From Brevundimonas sp. UBA7506 (GTDB taxonomy: Bacteria > Pseudomonadota > Alphaproteobacteria > Caulobacterales > Caulobacteraceae): a stretch of DNA of 64,000 nucleotides. Below the pieces are notes generated by a model that was given only the letters and a program-made list of their open reading frames with translations, searched no databases and was not told where the DNA came from. Below, piece by piece: positions 8,154 through 16,012 of this stretch (within the stretch, counting starts at the first letter, position 1; the number at the start of each line of letters is the position of its first letter). Position numbers and translations under genes: made by a program. The stretch is taken from positions 124,721 to 188,720 of the forward strand of contig NZ_DLNQ01000011.1 of the NCBI RefSeq assembly GCF_002479495.1, read 5' to 3'.

Positions 8154-8213
8154 TACATATATGAATGCACTGAGGTTTGATGGATATTTAAAGGCAGGCG
8201 GTTTTCCTGTGGG

Positions 8214-8762
8214 TCAGCTAGGCGTTATGGCCCTGTAGACGCTGGCGCGGCCAATCTGGAGCCGTCTAGCTATCTCTGCTGGCCCAACCCCCTCCGCGTG
8301 TAGCTTTCTAACTTCATCGGTAGGGACAGATGGCTTTCTGCCCTTGTAGACACCCTTAGCCTTGGCCTTATCGATACCTTCCCGCTGGCGTTCACGCCTG
8401 AGGTCCAGTTCGAACTCTGCGAAGCTGGCGAGCATATTGAGCATCAGGCGTCCTGAGGAGGTGGTGGTGTCAATCGCGCCCTGTTGAAGAACCTTGAACT
8501 GGACTTTCTTCTCTGTGAGGCGATCCACCACCTCCCGTAGGTCGATCATTGAGCGGGCGAGACGATCTAGACGGGTGACGATCAGCACGTCCCCCTCGCG
8601 CAGGTAGTCGAGAGCTAGGGCTAGTTGCTCACGCCCCTCCTGACTGCCCCCGCTCCGCTTCTCTTCGAAGACCTTCTCGCATCCAGCTGAGGCAAGCTGC
8701 TCACGTTGAAGCTCAAGAGACTGCCCGGTAGAGCTAACCCGCGCATAACCGACAATAGCCAT
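8214..8762 (-). CDS. Serine recombinase of the resolvase/invertase family
   Basis: A 182-residue site-specific recombinase. The catalytic domain starts YARVSSTGQS with nucleophile Ser10 and Arg8; the conserved LDRLARS segment provides the further active-site arginines, and FAEFELDLRRERQREG is the long E-helix joining to DNA-binding. The C-terminal 45 residues (VGPAEIARRLQIGRASVYRA) are a Hin/resolvase helix-turn-helix. Length matches Tn3-type resolvases and Hin. It is intact and reads opposite to both neighbours. Upstream of its start lie nested palindromes, so it may act there as dimer resolvase or invertase. No transposase accompanies it. Confidence 0.93.
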   Translation of the reverse strand: MAIVGYARVSSTGQSLELQREQLASAGCEKVFEEKRSGGSQEGREQLALALDYLREGDVLIVTRLDRLARSMIDLREVVDRLTEKKVQFKVLQQGAIDTTTSSGRLMLNMLASFAEFELDLRRERQREGIDKAKAKGVYKGRKPSVPTDEVRKLHAEGVGPAEIARRLQIGRASVYRAITPS

Positions 8763-8769
8763 AACAGCT

Positions 8770-8835
8770 GTCCCAATAGGTTCTAGACCATCCGAACCTA
8801 TGGTGTCCGAAATTTCAGGTCAACCCTATTGGGAC
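8770..8835. promoter_or_regulatory. Nested palindromes upstream of the serine recombinase, candidate res site or operator
   Basis: Two inverted repeats occur just upstream of the recombinase start. GTCCCAATAGG at 8770-8780 pairs with CCTATTGGGAC at 8825-8835 (11 bp, perfect). Inside it, ATAGGTTC at 8776-8783 pairs with GAACCTAT at 8794-8801 (8 bp, 10-base spacer), a 26-bp palindrome close to the size of a resolvase subsite. Resolvase res sites usually lie directly upstream of the gene. Confidence 0.55.
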
Positions 8836-8955
8836 GCTAAAGCTGCCTCAACCCAATGACTCAAATGGGTATAGTCAATTGAGGCGATAGATCGCTCTCG
8901 TTGCGCAACTTCCGTATCGCGGGTATCTCACAGAGCGCATACGGGAGGCGGCACG

Positions 8956-9699
8956 ATGTTCTGGTGGATTGTTCTGACTGTTGTTTTGATAGCTTTCGCG
9001 AGCTTTCTCGCGCTTGCTGCGTCTTACAAGCCACCAAAGAAGTCTCTGGAAGACTATTGGAACGAAGAGCGCAGCAAACCGGAACCTATAATTCAAAAAT
9101 ACAACCAAGACATTGGAATATTTGACGATTCCGAAGAGGTAGAGAAGGCCAGACTTCAAAAAGCTCGATTGGAATCTAGAGATAGATTTTACAAGGAATT
9201 GCTAAGAGGACTTCCAGTTACCTTGTGTCGCTCTGGAGGTAATGGAGCAGCGATATCCATTGATGAAAAATCAAATGAAATAATAATGCTTGATTACAAA
9301 ATAGAAACAGAAGGACACATTGTAATTGATCACAAGTGCATCTCCGCCAAAAACATAATCAAAATAGATGTAATTCAGCTAAAGAAAACAACAACCGTAC
9401 CTGTTGAGTCTTACGTTCCCGTCGTCACAACTAAGAAAAAAAGCGCCCTTGGAAGAGCAGCTGTAGGTGCCGTAGTTCTCGGACCCGTTGGGGCTATCGT
9501 CGGTGCGGTTTCCGCTGTTCCAGCTACCAATATCACGGAAAACAAAAAAGTCATCTCAATGGAACAGAGAGAAATTGACGGCGATATCGTCCTCTCCATA
9601 TGGGAAAAGGGCAACCTCACAAGCCCTAAAAAGTTTATATTTTCTAATACAGACGCCGCTCTTGCAGTAAAATATCACATAGAATCTTTGAACACCTAG
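8956..9699 (+). CDS. Membrane-anchored hypothetical protein with glycine-rich hairpin
   Basis: The 247-residue product is not recognised. The ATG follows GGGAGGCG. Residues 1-22 (FWWIVLTVVLIAFASFLAL) form an N-terminal membrane anchor, then comes a charged helical stretch to about 80, a beta-rich domain (AISIDEKSNEIIMLDY, IVIDHKCISAKNIIKIDVIQ), a glycine-zipper segment GRAAVGAVVLGPVGAIVG around 174-192 and a last beta-rich part. This layout recalls bacterial PH/GRAM-like domain proteins with an inserted glycine zipper, but the match is loose. Codon use is AT-rich, like the HEPN-like gene. It lies alone between the recombinase and the excalibur gene. Confidence 0.65.
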   Translation: MFWWIVLTVVLIAFASFLALAASYKPPKKSLEDYWNEERSKPEPIIQKYNQDIGIFDDSEEVEKARLQKARLESRDRFYKELLRGLPVTLCRSGGNGAAISIDEKSNEIIMLDYKIETEGHIVIDHKCISAKNIIKIDVIQLKKTTTVPVESYVPVVTTKKKSALGRAAVGAVVLGPVGAIVGAVSAVPATNITENKKVISMEQREIDGDIVLSIWEKGNLTSPKKFIFSNTDAALAVKYHIESLNT

Positions 9700-9732
9700 A
9701 TAACCGAGAACCCTAGTTAATCAGGCTCTCTT

Positions 9733-10035
9733 TTATCTTCTCCTGCGTGGCACGGGCTCACAAGCCCAGCCGTCACGGTCCCTATCGTGTTCCAAATGGT
9801 AGCCCGGCTCCCCCCTTCTCGCAGGAGCTAGGCGAACTAGACGGGTTGCTGAACAGTTCGGCTTTGCGAGGACGTGCCTCACGTTTTCGATTGTTGAGAA
9901 GGGACGCTCGTAAGACGGCTTGTCAGGCCAGAGAACCACCGCACCGAACAGGCCAATGCAGAGCACTCCTCCCAGCAGGGCCTCAACGCTCAGCCTTCGT
10001 CTAATTCTCGACACCCAGCCCCTCCCACAGCGCAA
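9733..10035 (-). CDS. Excalibur calcium-binding domain protein
   Basis: The 100-residue protein has a basic N-terminus, one membrane segment or uncleaved signal (LLGGVLCIGLFGAVVLW, about 20-36) and a C-terminal excalibur domain at about 55-95. The domain shows NVRHVLAKPNC, RLAPARRGEPGY and the calcium-loop motif DRDRDGWACEP, with the paired cysteines typical of the family. It would be anchored outside the inner membrane. Excalibur domains are often linked to surface nucleases; none is fused here. It is the last gene before attR and is more GC-rich than its element neighbours. Confidence 0.8.
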   Translation of the reverse strand: MRCGRGWVSRIRRRLSVEALLGGVLCIGLFGAVVLWPDKPSYERPFSTIENVRHVLAKPNCSATRLVRLAPARRGEPGYHLEHDRDRDGWACEPVPRRRR

Positions 10036-10081
10036 GTCGGGTTGACGATGACGGCCTAACCCTTTGATTGCGTTAAGCTGG

Positions 10082-10282
10082 CTATAGACCCGTTTGACCT
10101 GCTTGCGTCTTGATATGCCTTGGGAAGCCTCGGCCCTCCGGGCCTACCACCTTCTTCTTTCGCGCGGCCGCCTCGGCGGCGCCCTCGGCGAGACGGTGCA
10201 GGTCCCGGCCAGAACAGCGCGACCAATCGATCTCGTCCAGCCTCAGGCGGCTTAGCGCCGATGGCGCCGCACTCGCGATCAC
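10082..10282 (-). CDS. Small hypothetical protein whose 3' end is formed by the element
   Basis: The 66-residue frame starts at a GTG overlapping the stop of the upstream small gene (GTGA). Residues 1-43 (LRLDEIDWSRCSGRDLHRLA, then EAAARKKK) come from the chromosome. The attR repeat then encodes VVGPEG, and the last 16 residues come from the element end. Before integration the same frame would have run antisense into the tRNA and ended after about LEPPTRPL. Function unknown; it is probably co-expressed with the upstream gene. Coupling and composition make it plausible but not certain. Confidence 0.5.
   Translation of the reverse strand: MIASAAPSALSRLRLDEIDWSRCSGRDLHRLAEGAAEAAARKKKVVGPEGRGFPRHIKTQAGQTGL
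10134..10151 (+). repeat. attR-type direct repeat
   Basis: Exact 18-bp copy of the tRNA 3' end (CCCTCCGGGCCTACCACC), with no other tRNA sequence attached. It marks the right border; beyond it base composition returns to chromosomal GC-rich. Confidence 0.88.
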
Positions 10283-10458
10283 GACGACGCCTTCCCGCCG
10301 CGCGTCATGCCCGCGACCAGACCGATCAGCAGACCCACGGCCAAAGCCCGGTTGCCGGGATCACCCGATCGCGCCTCCTCGACCCGCAGGGTCAGTTCGC
10401 GATCCAGCCACGCCAGTTGCCGCGCGAAATTCTCGTCGGGCCGCGATGCGCTGCTCAT
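10279..10458 (-). CDS. Small hypothetical protein, possible single membrane helix
   Basis: The 59-residue frame begins at the ATG at 10458, behind AGGGGAA. The first 35 residues are polar and helical (ENFARQLAWLDRELTLRVEEA); residues 40-53 (NRALAVGLLIGLVAGM) form a short hydrophobic helix, followed by a basic tail. No family is recognised. The next gene begins within its stop codon (GTGA), so the two are likely coupled. Confidence 0.6.
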   Translation of the reverse strand: MSSASRPDENFARQLAWLDRELTLRVEEARSGDPGNRALAVGLLIGLVAGMTRGGKASS

Positions 10459-10631
10459 TTTACATTCCCCTGAACCAGCCTGCAGGACAGGCATGGACTG
10501 AAGCTAACGCGCGGTCGACGTTCCCCTCAAGTCAATTGTTCCCTTTATGTTCTAATTTTCACTGCGCACCGCCTCCCCCTTTGTAGAGCGGTGGCGGAGC
10601 CTATATGGCGGTCTCAAGAAGGAGAGCCGCC

Positions 10632-11126
10632 ATGTCCTATGTCGCCCGCGACGACCGCCCCGCCGACAAGGCCGAACGCTATGCGGAGGTCGAGGCCGAG
10701 ATTCTGGCGGTGCTGGACGGCGAGCCGAACCGGACGGCGAGAATGGCCACCGTCGCCTCGATGCTGGCGGACGCCTTCCCCGCCTTCTTCTGGACCGGCT
10801 TCTACGTCGTGGACGAGACGAAGCCTGAGGAATTGGTGGTCGGTCCCTATCAGGGGACGCTGGGCTGCCTGCGTATTCCCTTCGGGCGCGGCGTCTGCGG
10901 CGCGGCGGCGAAGACGCGCCAGACCCAGGTGGTCGAGGACGTTCACGCCTTCCCCGGCCACATCGCCTGCGACAGCCGTTCGGCCAGCGAGATCGTCGTG
11001 CCGGTGCTGGACGCCTCGGGCGGGCTGATCGCGGTGCTGGACGTGGACGCCACCGAAAAGGCCGCATTCGACGCCGTGGACGCCGAGGCGCTGGAGCGTC
11101 TGATGGCCAGGGTGTTTTCCGCCTGA
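10632..11126 (+). CDS. msrC: Free methionine-(R)-sulfoxide reductase, GAF type
   Basis: Reduces free L-methionine-(R)-sulfoxide using a GAF-domain active site, protecting the methionine pool from oxidation. The 164-residue protein shows the characteristic cysteines in LGCLRIPFGRGVCG and HIACDSRSASEIVVPV, matching the three redox cysteines of E. coli YebR, and ILAVLDVDA near the end. The ATG at 10632 follows AAGGAGAG; a further upstream start would add residues before the conserved N-terminus. It heads a plus-strand run: the kinase gene begins on the last base of its stop (TGATG). Confidence 0.92.
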   Translation: MSYVARDDRPADKAERYAEVEAEILAVLDGEPNRTARMATVASMLADAFPAFFWTGFYVVDETKPEELVVGPYQGTLGCLRIPFGRGVCGAAAKTRQTQVVEDVHAFPGHIACDSRSASEIVVPVLDASGGLIAVLDVDATEKAAFDAVDAEALERLMARVFSA

Positions 11127-12019
11127 TGCGGATCGGGGTCGATTTCGGCGGCACCAAGATCGAAGCCGCCGCCCTGAACGACGAGGGCGCCTTCGCCGCG
11201 CGGATCCGCGAGCCCAATCCGGGAAGCTATGACGCCGCTCTCGCCCTGGTGTCCGACCTGATCACACGGGTCGAGACCGAGGCGGGACCGGCACGGTCTG
11301 TCGGCCTGGCCATTCCCGGCTCGCCGTCGCCGCGCACCGGCCTGATCCGCAACGCCAACTCCGTCTATCTGAACGGCCGTCGCTTCGGCCAAGACCTGGC
11401 GGCGACGCTGGGCCGCCCCGTGCGGCTGGCCAACGACGCCAACTGTCTGGCCCTGTCGGAAGCGGTGGACGGTGCAGGCGCCGACGCGGCCAGCGTCTTC
11501 GGCGTCATTGTCGGCACCGGCTGCGGCGGCGGACTGGTCATCGACGGCAAGCTGGTCGAGGGGGCGCACGGCGTGGCGGCTGAGATCGGCCATATCTCCC
11601 TGCCCTGGCCCGCCGCTGAAGAAGCGCCCGGCCCGGCCTGCTGGTGCGGGCTGAACGGCTGTCTGGAGACCTGGGTGTCGGGCACGGGCTTCCAGCGCGA
11701 TCACGAAGCGACGACGGGAAGGGCGTGGAAGGCGCAGGCTGTCGTCGAGGCCGCCCGCAGCGGCGACGCGGGCGCAGCGGCGGCTCTGGCCCGCTATATC
11801 GACCGCCTGGGTCGGATGGTGGCCATGGTGGTCAACCTGGTCGATCCCGAGGTCTTCGTTCTGGGCGGCGGCATGTCGAATGTGGGCGAGTTGTATGAGC
11901 GCCTGCCTGAAGTCGTGGCCCGCCACGCCTTTTCCGATCATTGGGGCGGTCGAATCCTGGCGGCCAAGTGGGGCGATTCCTCGGGCGTGCGCGGCGCCGC
12001 TCGGCTTTGGTCCGGCTGA
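11126..12019 (+). CDS. ROK-family sugar kinase (fructokinase or glucokinase type)
   Basis: ATP-dependent hexose kinase of the ROK family, cytoplasmic. The 297 residues include the phosphate-binding start GVDFGGTKIEAA, a catalytic Asp region (RLANDANC, 102-109), the second ATP motif GVIVGTGCGGG (128-138) and the ROK zinc cluster: His in AEIGHISL and three cysteines in CWCGLNGCLETWVSG. The C-terminal region has the adenosine motif VFVLGGGMS. It most resembles the E. coli Mak type, but substrate cannot be fixed by sequence alone. Start and stop overlap with msrC indicate coupling. Confidence 0.9.
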   Translation: MRIGVDFGGTKIEAAALNDEGAFAARIREPNPGSYDAALALVSDLITRVETEAGPARSVGLAIPGSPSPRTGLIRNANSVYLNGRRFGQDLAATLGRPVRLANDANCLALSEAVDGAGADAASVFGVIVGTGCGGGLVIDGKLVEGAHGVAAEIGHISLPWPAAEEAPGPACWCGLNGCLETWVSGTGFQRDHEATTGRAWKAQAVVEAARSGDAGAAAALARYIDRLGRMVAMVVNLVDPEVFVLGGGMSNVGELYERLPEVVARHAFSDHWGGRILAAKWGDSSGVRGAARLWSG

Positions 12020-12084
12020 TCCCCGATTGATCGCGCCACGGGCGCCGCTATGGTCCGCCGCCTGAACTTCAAGGGAGCGGGACA

Positions 12085-12762
12085 ATGAGCCAACGGGTCG
12101 TGGCGATCACCGGCGGACACGGCGTGCTGGGCAAGGCCGTGGTCGAGGTCGCGCTGGCGCAAGGGCTGATGGTCGCGGTCATCGACCACGCCAGCGGCCA
12201 TGCCGTCCCCGAAGGCGTGCTGGAGGTCGGCGGCGTCGATCTGACCGACGCGACGGCGGCGAAGACGGCGATCGAGGCCGTGGCCGCCCATTTCGGCCAG
12301 CTGGACGCCCTGTTGAACATCGCCGGCGGCTTCGTCTGGCAGGGGATCCAGGACGGCGGGGATGAATGGGACCGGATGTTCGCCCTGAACCTGACCACCG
12401 CCCTGAACGCCAGCCGCGCCGCCCTGCCCCATCTGAAGGCTTCGCCAGAGGGCCGGATCGTCAACGTCGGGGCCAACGGCGCGCTGAAGGCGGCGCACGG
12501 CATGGGCGCCTATGCGGCATCGAAGTCGGCGGTGCATCGCCTGACCGAAGCCCTGGCCGAGGAGCTGAAATCCACCTCGGTCACGGTCAACGCCGTCCTG
12601 CCCTCCATCATCGACACGGCGGCCAATCGGGCGGACATGCCCGACGCCGATCCGGCGAAATGGGTCGCCCCCGCCGATCTGGCGACGACCATCCTGTTCC
12701 TGGCCTCGCCCGAAGCGCGCGCGATCACCGGCGCCCTGCTGCCGGTCACGGGCCGCGTCTGA
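12085..12762 (+). CDS. Short-chain dehydrogenase/reductase
   Basis: NAD(P)-dependent oxidoreductase of the SDR family; substrate unknown. In 225 residues the cofactor motif is TGGHGVLGKA near residue 9 (a TGxxxxxG variant), NIAGGF (77-82) is the NNAG-like segment, Ser is expected in VNVGANGAL, and the active-site YAASKSAVH (Tyr-x3-Lys) is at about 142-150. The start ATG follows AAGGGAG. The next gene starts on the last base of its stop (TGATG), so it is coupled to the CitE-like lyase and may share its pathway. Confidence 0.88.
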   Translation: MSQRVVAITGGHGVLGKAVVEVALAQGLMVAVIDHASGHAVPEGVLEVGGVDLTDATAAKTAIEAVAAHFGQLDALLNIAGGFVWQGIQDGGDEWDRMFALNLTTALNASRAALPHLKASPEGRIVNVGANGALKAAHGMGAYAASKSAVHRLTEALAEELKSTSVTVNAVLPSIIDTAANRADMPDADPAKWVAPADLATTILFLASPEARAITGALLPVTGRV

Positions 12763-13580
12763 TGCGGGCGCGCAGCGTCCTCTACCTGCCCGCCTCGAAT
12801 CCGCGGGCGATCGAGAAGGCCCGCACCCTGCCCTGCGACGTGGCGGTGCTGGATCTGGAGGACGCGGTCGCACCCGAGATGAAGCTTGAGGCGCGCGCGG
12901 CGGCGGTTACGGCGGCGCGCGAGGGCGGTTTCGGCCCGCGCCTGGGCGTGCGGATCAACGGGTTGGACACGCCCTGGGGCGCCGACGACCTAGCCGCGCT
13001 ACGCGACGCGCCGGTCGATCTGATTGTCGCGCCCAAGGTCGAGAGCGCCGCGACGGTGCGCGCGCTGTCGGACGGGATGCGCCCCGGCGTCGATCTGTGG
13101 GCCATGATCGAGACGCCGCGCGCCCTGGTCGACCTGCGCGACATCGCCGAAGCCGGCGGGGCGCTGAGCGGCCTGATGATGGGCGTCAACGATCTGGCCA
13201 AGGAGTTGAGGACGGGCCCTTCGACGGATCGGGAGCCGCTGAAACCCTGGCTGGCGGCGGTCGTGGCCCATGCGCGGGCCAATGGCCTGAGCGTCATCGA
13301 CGGCGTGTTCAACCGCATCAAGGACGAGGCCGGTTTCGCGGCCGAGTGCGCACAGGGCAGGCTGTACGGCTTTGACGGCAAGAGCCTGATCCATCCGTCG
13401 CAGATCGACGGCGCCAACGCAGCCTTCGGGCCGTCGGCCGAAGAGGTGCAGTGGGCGAAGACCGTGGTCGCGGCCTTCGCCGCGCCCGACGCCGAGGGCT
13501 TGGGCGTCATCCGCGTCGAGGGCGAGATGGTGGAGCGGCTGCATCTTCATGCTGCTAAGGAATTGCTGGCGGGACTCTGA
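12762..13580 (+). CDS. HpcH/HpaI-CitE-like aldolase/lyase
   Basis: A 272-residue TIM-barrel lyase of the CitE/malyl-CoA lyase family, magnesium dependent, acting on (3S)-malyl-CoA, citramalyl-CoA or a similar acyl-CoA. Characteristic segments are RSVLYLPASNPRAIEKA at the N-terminus, DVAVLDLEDAVAPEMK (Glu and Asp metal region), RINGLDTPWG, WAMIETPRAL (catalytic Glu) and the C-terminal GKSLIHPSQ. The stand-alone gene has no citrate lyase subunits beside it, so citrate lyase itself is unlikely. Start overlaps the SDR stop, and the REP-like repeat follows at once. Confidence 0.9.
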   Translation: MRARSVLYLPASNPRAIEKARTLPCDVAVLDLEDAVAPEMKLEARAAAVTAAREGGFGPRLGVRINGLDTPWGADDLAALRDAPVDLIVAPKVESAATVRALSDGMRPGVDLWAMIETPRALVDLRDIAEAGGALSGLMMGVNDLAKELRTGPSTDREPLKPWLAAVVAHARANGLSVIDGVFNRIKDEAGFAAECAQGRLYGFDGKSLIHPSQIDGANAAFGPSAEEVQWAKTVVAAFAAPDAEGLGVIRVEGEMVERLHLHAAKELLAGL

Positions 13581-13581
13581 C

Positions 13582-13753
13582 CCTTCTCCCCTTGTGGGAG
13601 AAGGTGGGCGCCGGAGGCGCTCGGATGAGGGGTGTCGGCGGCGCCGTTTGAATATTTGGCGACTTGGCTTGGAGCACTTTTCGGATAGGGGGCGCGCTCA
13701 CACCCCTCATCCGTCAGGCTCCGCCTGCCACCTTCTCCCACAAGGGGAGAAGG
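13582..13753. repeat. Paired inverted REP-like element
   Basis: Two arms of about 53 bp face each other: CCTTCTCCC-cttgt-GGGAGAAGG then a variable part and GGATGAGGGGTG (13582-13634), and its inverted counterpart (13701-13753), around a loop of about 65 bp. Each arm is itself a hairpin. The same architecture recurs at 26386-26554. It fills the gap between the CitE-like gene and kpsC and may act in termination. Confidence 0.85.
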
Positions 13754-13799
13754 AAGAGCGGGGGTGGCGTCCTGCTACGGCAAACCGTAGACAAACCCC

Positions 13800-15863
13800 A
13801 TGACCGCACCGCTTCCGCCCTCGTCCAAAACCCGCGCCTGGGTCTGTGCGCCGGGGGTGTTGAGGGCGCCGTTTCTGTCCGCCTTCCTGCCTGACTACGA
13901 GTTGGCGGCCCTGCCGGGCGTCCAGACCGAGGCGGTGCTGGGCTGGGGCATGAAGCCGACGGCGGCGGCGGGGCGGCGCTGGGCGGAGAAGCAGGGCAAA
14001 CCCTATGTCGCGCTGGAGGACGGCTTCCTGCGCTCGGTCGGCATCGGCGAGAGCGGGGCGACCAGTCTCAGCCTGATCGTCGATGACATCGGCGTCTATT
14101 ACGACGCGACCCGGCCTAGTCGGCTGGAGCAGCTGATCGCGACCGCCCCCGACTGGTGCGACGACACGATGCGCGGACGCGCGCGCGGCCTGATCGACAC
14201 GATCGTGGCCTCGGGCGTGTCCAAGACCAATATGGGCGGGGCGTTAGACACGAGCATGCTGAAACCCGGCCGCCGGGTTCTGATCGTGGATCAGACCTTT
14301 GGCGACGCCTCCATCGGCTATGGGCTGGCCAGCGAGCAGAGCTTCTCGGACATGCTGGCGACCGCGCGGCGCGACGAGCCGGGCGCCCAGTTGATCGTCA
14401 AGCGTCACCCGGCGGTGGCGGCGGGTCGCAAGCAAGGCTGTATCCCGGCCAGCGAACTGGACGGCGTCACCCTGATCGACACCGACGTGCGGCCCGCCGA
14501 CCTGCTGGCGGCGGTGGACGCGGTCTATGTCGTGACCTCGGCCCTGGGGTTCGAGGCCCTGTTGCGCGGTCTGCCGGTGCGCTGCTTCGGCGCGCCCTTC
14601 TATTCGGGCTGGGGCCTGACGACGGACGCGGTGCAGACCGGGCGGCGCGGCGAGGCGCGGGATCTGGAGCAGGTCGCGGCGGCGGCGCTGATCGCCTACA
14701 CCCGCTATGTCGATCCGATCACCGGCCGGCGATGTGAGGCCGAGGCGGCGCTGGAGCGTCTGATCGCCCTGCGCGACCGGGCCGACCGGCTGGCGGGGGA
14801 TTGGGCCGCCGTCGGCTTCGCCCCGGCCAAGCGGCCGCCGGTGCGTCGCCTGCTGAACTCGCCCAAGGGCCGCGTCCGCTATTTCTGGCGCTCCTCAGCC
14901 GCCGTCGCCCATGCGCTGACGACGGGCGGCAAGCTGATCTGGTGGGCCGGCAAGGAAACGCCGCAGATCCGCGCCGCCGCCGACGCCTTCGAGGGGCCGG
15001 TCGTGCGTATGGAGGACGGCTTCATCCGCTCGCGCGGGCTGGGGTCCGACTTCTTCGGCGCCCTGTCGGTCGCTCTGGATGATCAGGGCGTCTATTACGA
15101 CCCGACCCGGCCCAGCCGTCTGGAAAGCCTGATCGAGGCGGGCGAGCCGTCCCCGGATCAGGCGGCGCGGGTCGAACGCTTGCGCGCCCGCGTGGTCGAG
15201 GCGGGCCTGTCGAAATACAATCTGAAGGGGGCGGGCGTTCCAGCACACTGGCCCAGGGACAGGCCCATCCTGCTTGTCGTGGGTCAGGTCGAGAACGACC
15301 GCTCGATCATGATGGGATGCGGCCCCGATCTGCGCACCAACTCGGCTCTGGTGAAGGCGGCGAGGGCGGATCATCCCGAGGCCTTCCTCATCTATCGCAA
15401 TCACCCCGACGTGACGGCGGGCAACCGGCCCGGCCTGCTGGACCATGCGGCGATGGAGGAGGTCGACGCCTCGGCCGACGATCTGGACATCGTGGACTGT
15501 CTGAACGCCTGCGACCGGCTGGCGACCCTGACCTCGCTGACGGGGTTCGAGGCCCTGATGCGGGGCAAGCCGGTCAGCGTCTATGGCCGCCCCTTCTATG
15601 CGGGCTGGGGCCTGACCGACGACCGACTGACCTTCGAGCGCCGCACCCGCCGCGCCTCGCTGCAAAGCGTCATCCACGCCGCCCTGATCGGCTATCCGGT
15701 CTATGTCACGCCCGAGGGCTGGCCGTGCGAGGCCGAGGACCTGGTCGAGGCCCTGATCGCGGCGCGCGACCATCCCCTGCCCGCCCCGCCGCGCGGCCGG
15801 ATCAATCGCTGGATGCGGGGCGTAAAAGCCAGTCTCGACCGGAGCCTTCCACCGGCCTATTGA
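13800..15863 (+). CDS. kpsC: Capsule biosynthesis beta-Kdo transferase KpsC/LipA family
   Basis: Builds the poly-Kdo linker on lyso-phosphatidylglycerol that anchors exported group 2 type capsules. The 687-residue protein contains the two tandem Kdo-transferase modules of KpsC, shown by repeated motifs: EDGFLRSVGIG with GVYYDATRPSRLE in the first half and EDGFIRSRGLG with GVYYDPTRPSRLE in the second; each half also has a RHP/RNHP motif and a GFEALLRG or GFEALMRG motif. Length matches full KpsC. No other capsule genes are next to it, so the partner export genes must lie elsewhere. It is monocistronic after the REP-like element. Confidence 0.93.
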   Translation: MTAPLPPSSKTRAWVCAPGVLRAPFLSAFLPDYELAALPGVQTEAVLGWGMKPTAAAGRRWAEKQGKPYVALEDGFLRSVGIGESGATSLSLIVDDIGVYYDATRPSRLEQLIATAPDWCDDTMRGRARGLIDTIVASGVSKTNMGGALDTSMLKPGRRVLIVDQTFGDASIGYGLASEQSFSDMLATARRDEPGAQLIVKRHPAVAAGRKQGCIPASELDGVTLIDTDVRPADLLAAVDAVYVVTSALGFEALLRGLPVRCFGAPFYSGWGLTTDAVQTGRRGEARDLEQVAAAALIAYTRYVDPITGRRCEAEAALERLIALRDRADRLAGDWAAVGFAPAKRPPVRRLLNSPKGRVRYFWRSSAAVAHALTTGGKLIWWAGKETPQIRAAADAFEGPVVRMEDGFIRSRGLGSDFFGALSVALDDQGVYYDPTRPSRLESLIEAGEPSPDQAARVERLRARVVEAGLSKYNLKGAGVPAHWPRDRPILLVVGQVENDRSIMMGCGPDLRTNSALVKAARADHPEAFLIYRNHPDVTAGNRPGLLDHAAMEEVDASADDLDIVDCLNACDRLATLTSLTGFEALMRGKPVSVYGRPFYAGWGLTDDRLTFERRTRRASLQSVIHAALIGYPVYVTPEGWPCEAEDLVEALIAARDHPLPAPPRGRINRWMRGVKASLDRSLPPAY

Positions 15864-16012
15864 GAAAGTTCGTCATCGCAACGGACTGAGTCCGGCCCGC
15901 GAGGCGCCCGAACTTCGCCGCGAGGCGCCGACATAAGACTTGTCGAGCGCCGGGGACTCCATGTTCCTTCATGCAGCGAGGCGCCGCGCGCCGAGCGTTA
16001 GGGAACTACACT

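Larger units (their letters stand above)
4819..10151. mobile_element. tRNA-integrated mobile element of about 5.3 kb
   Basis: The unit is bounded by an 18-bp perfect direct repeat, one copy being the 3' end of the tRNA. The integrase lies next to the tRNA and is transcribed towards it, the usual layout of tRNA-integrated islands. The interior is visibly more AT-rich than its flanks and carries seven supportable genes: integrase, a small partner, a Rep-like HUH protein, a HEPN-like protein, a serine recombinase, a membrane protein and an excalibur protein. No capsid, conjugation or toxin-antitoxin genes are recognised. It may be a satellite, a mobilisable element or a decayed phage remnant. 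Confidence 0.85.

Noticed and set aside
10134..10151. Partial second tRNA gene
   Set aside because: Only the last 18 bp of the tRNA are present, with no D-arm or anticodon arm; it is the attR copy, not a gene remnant.
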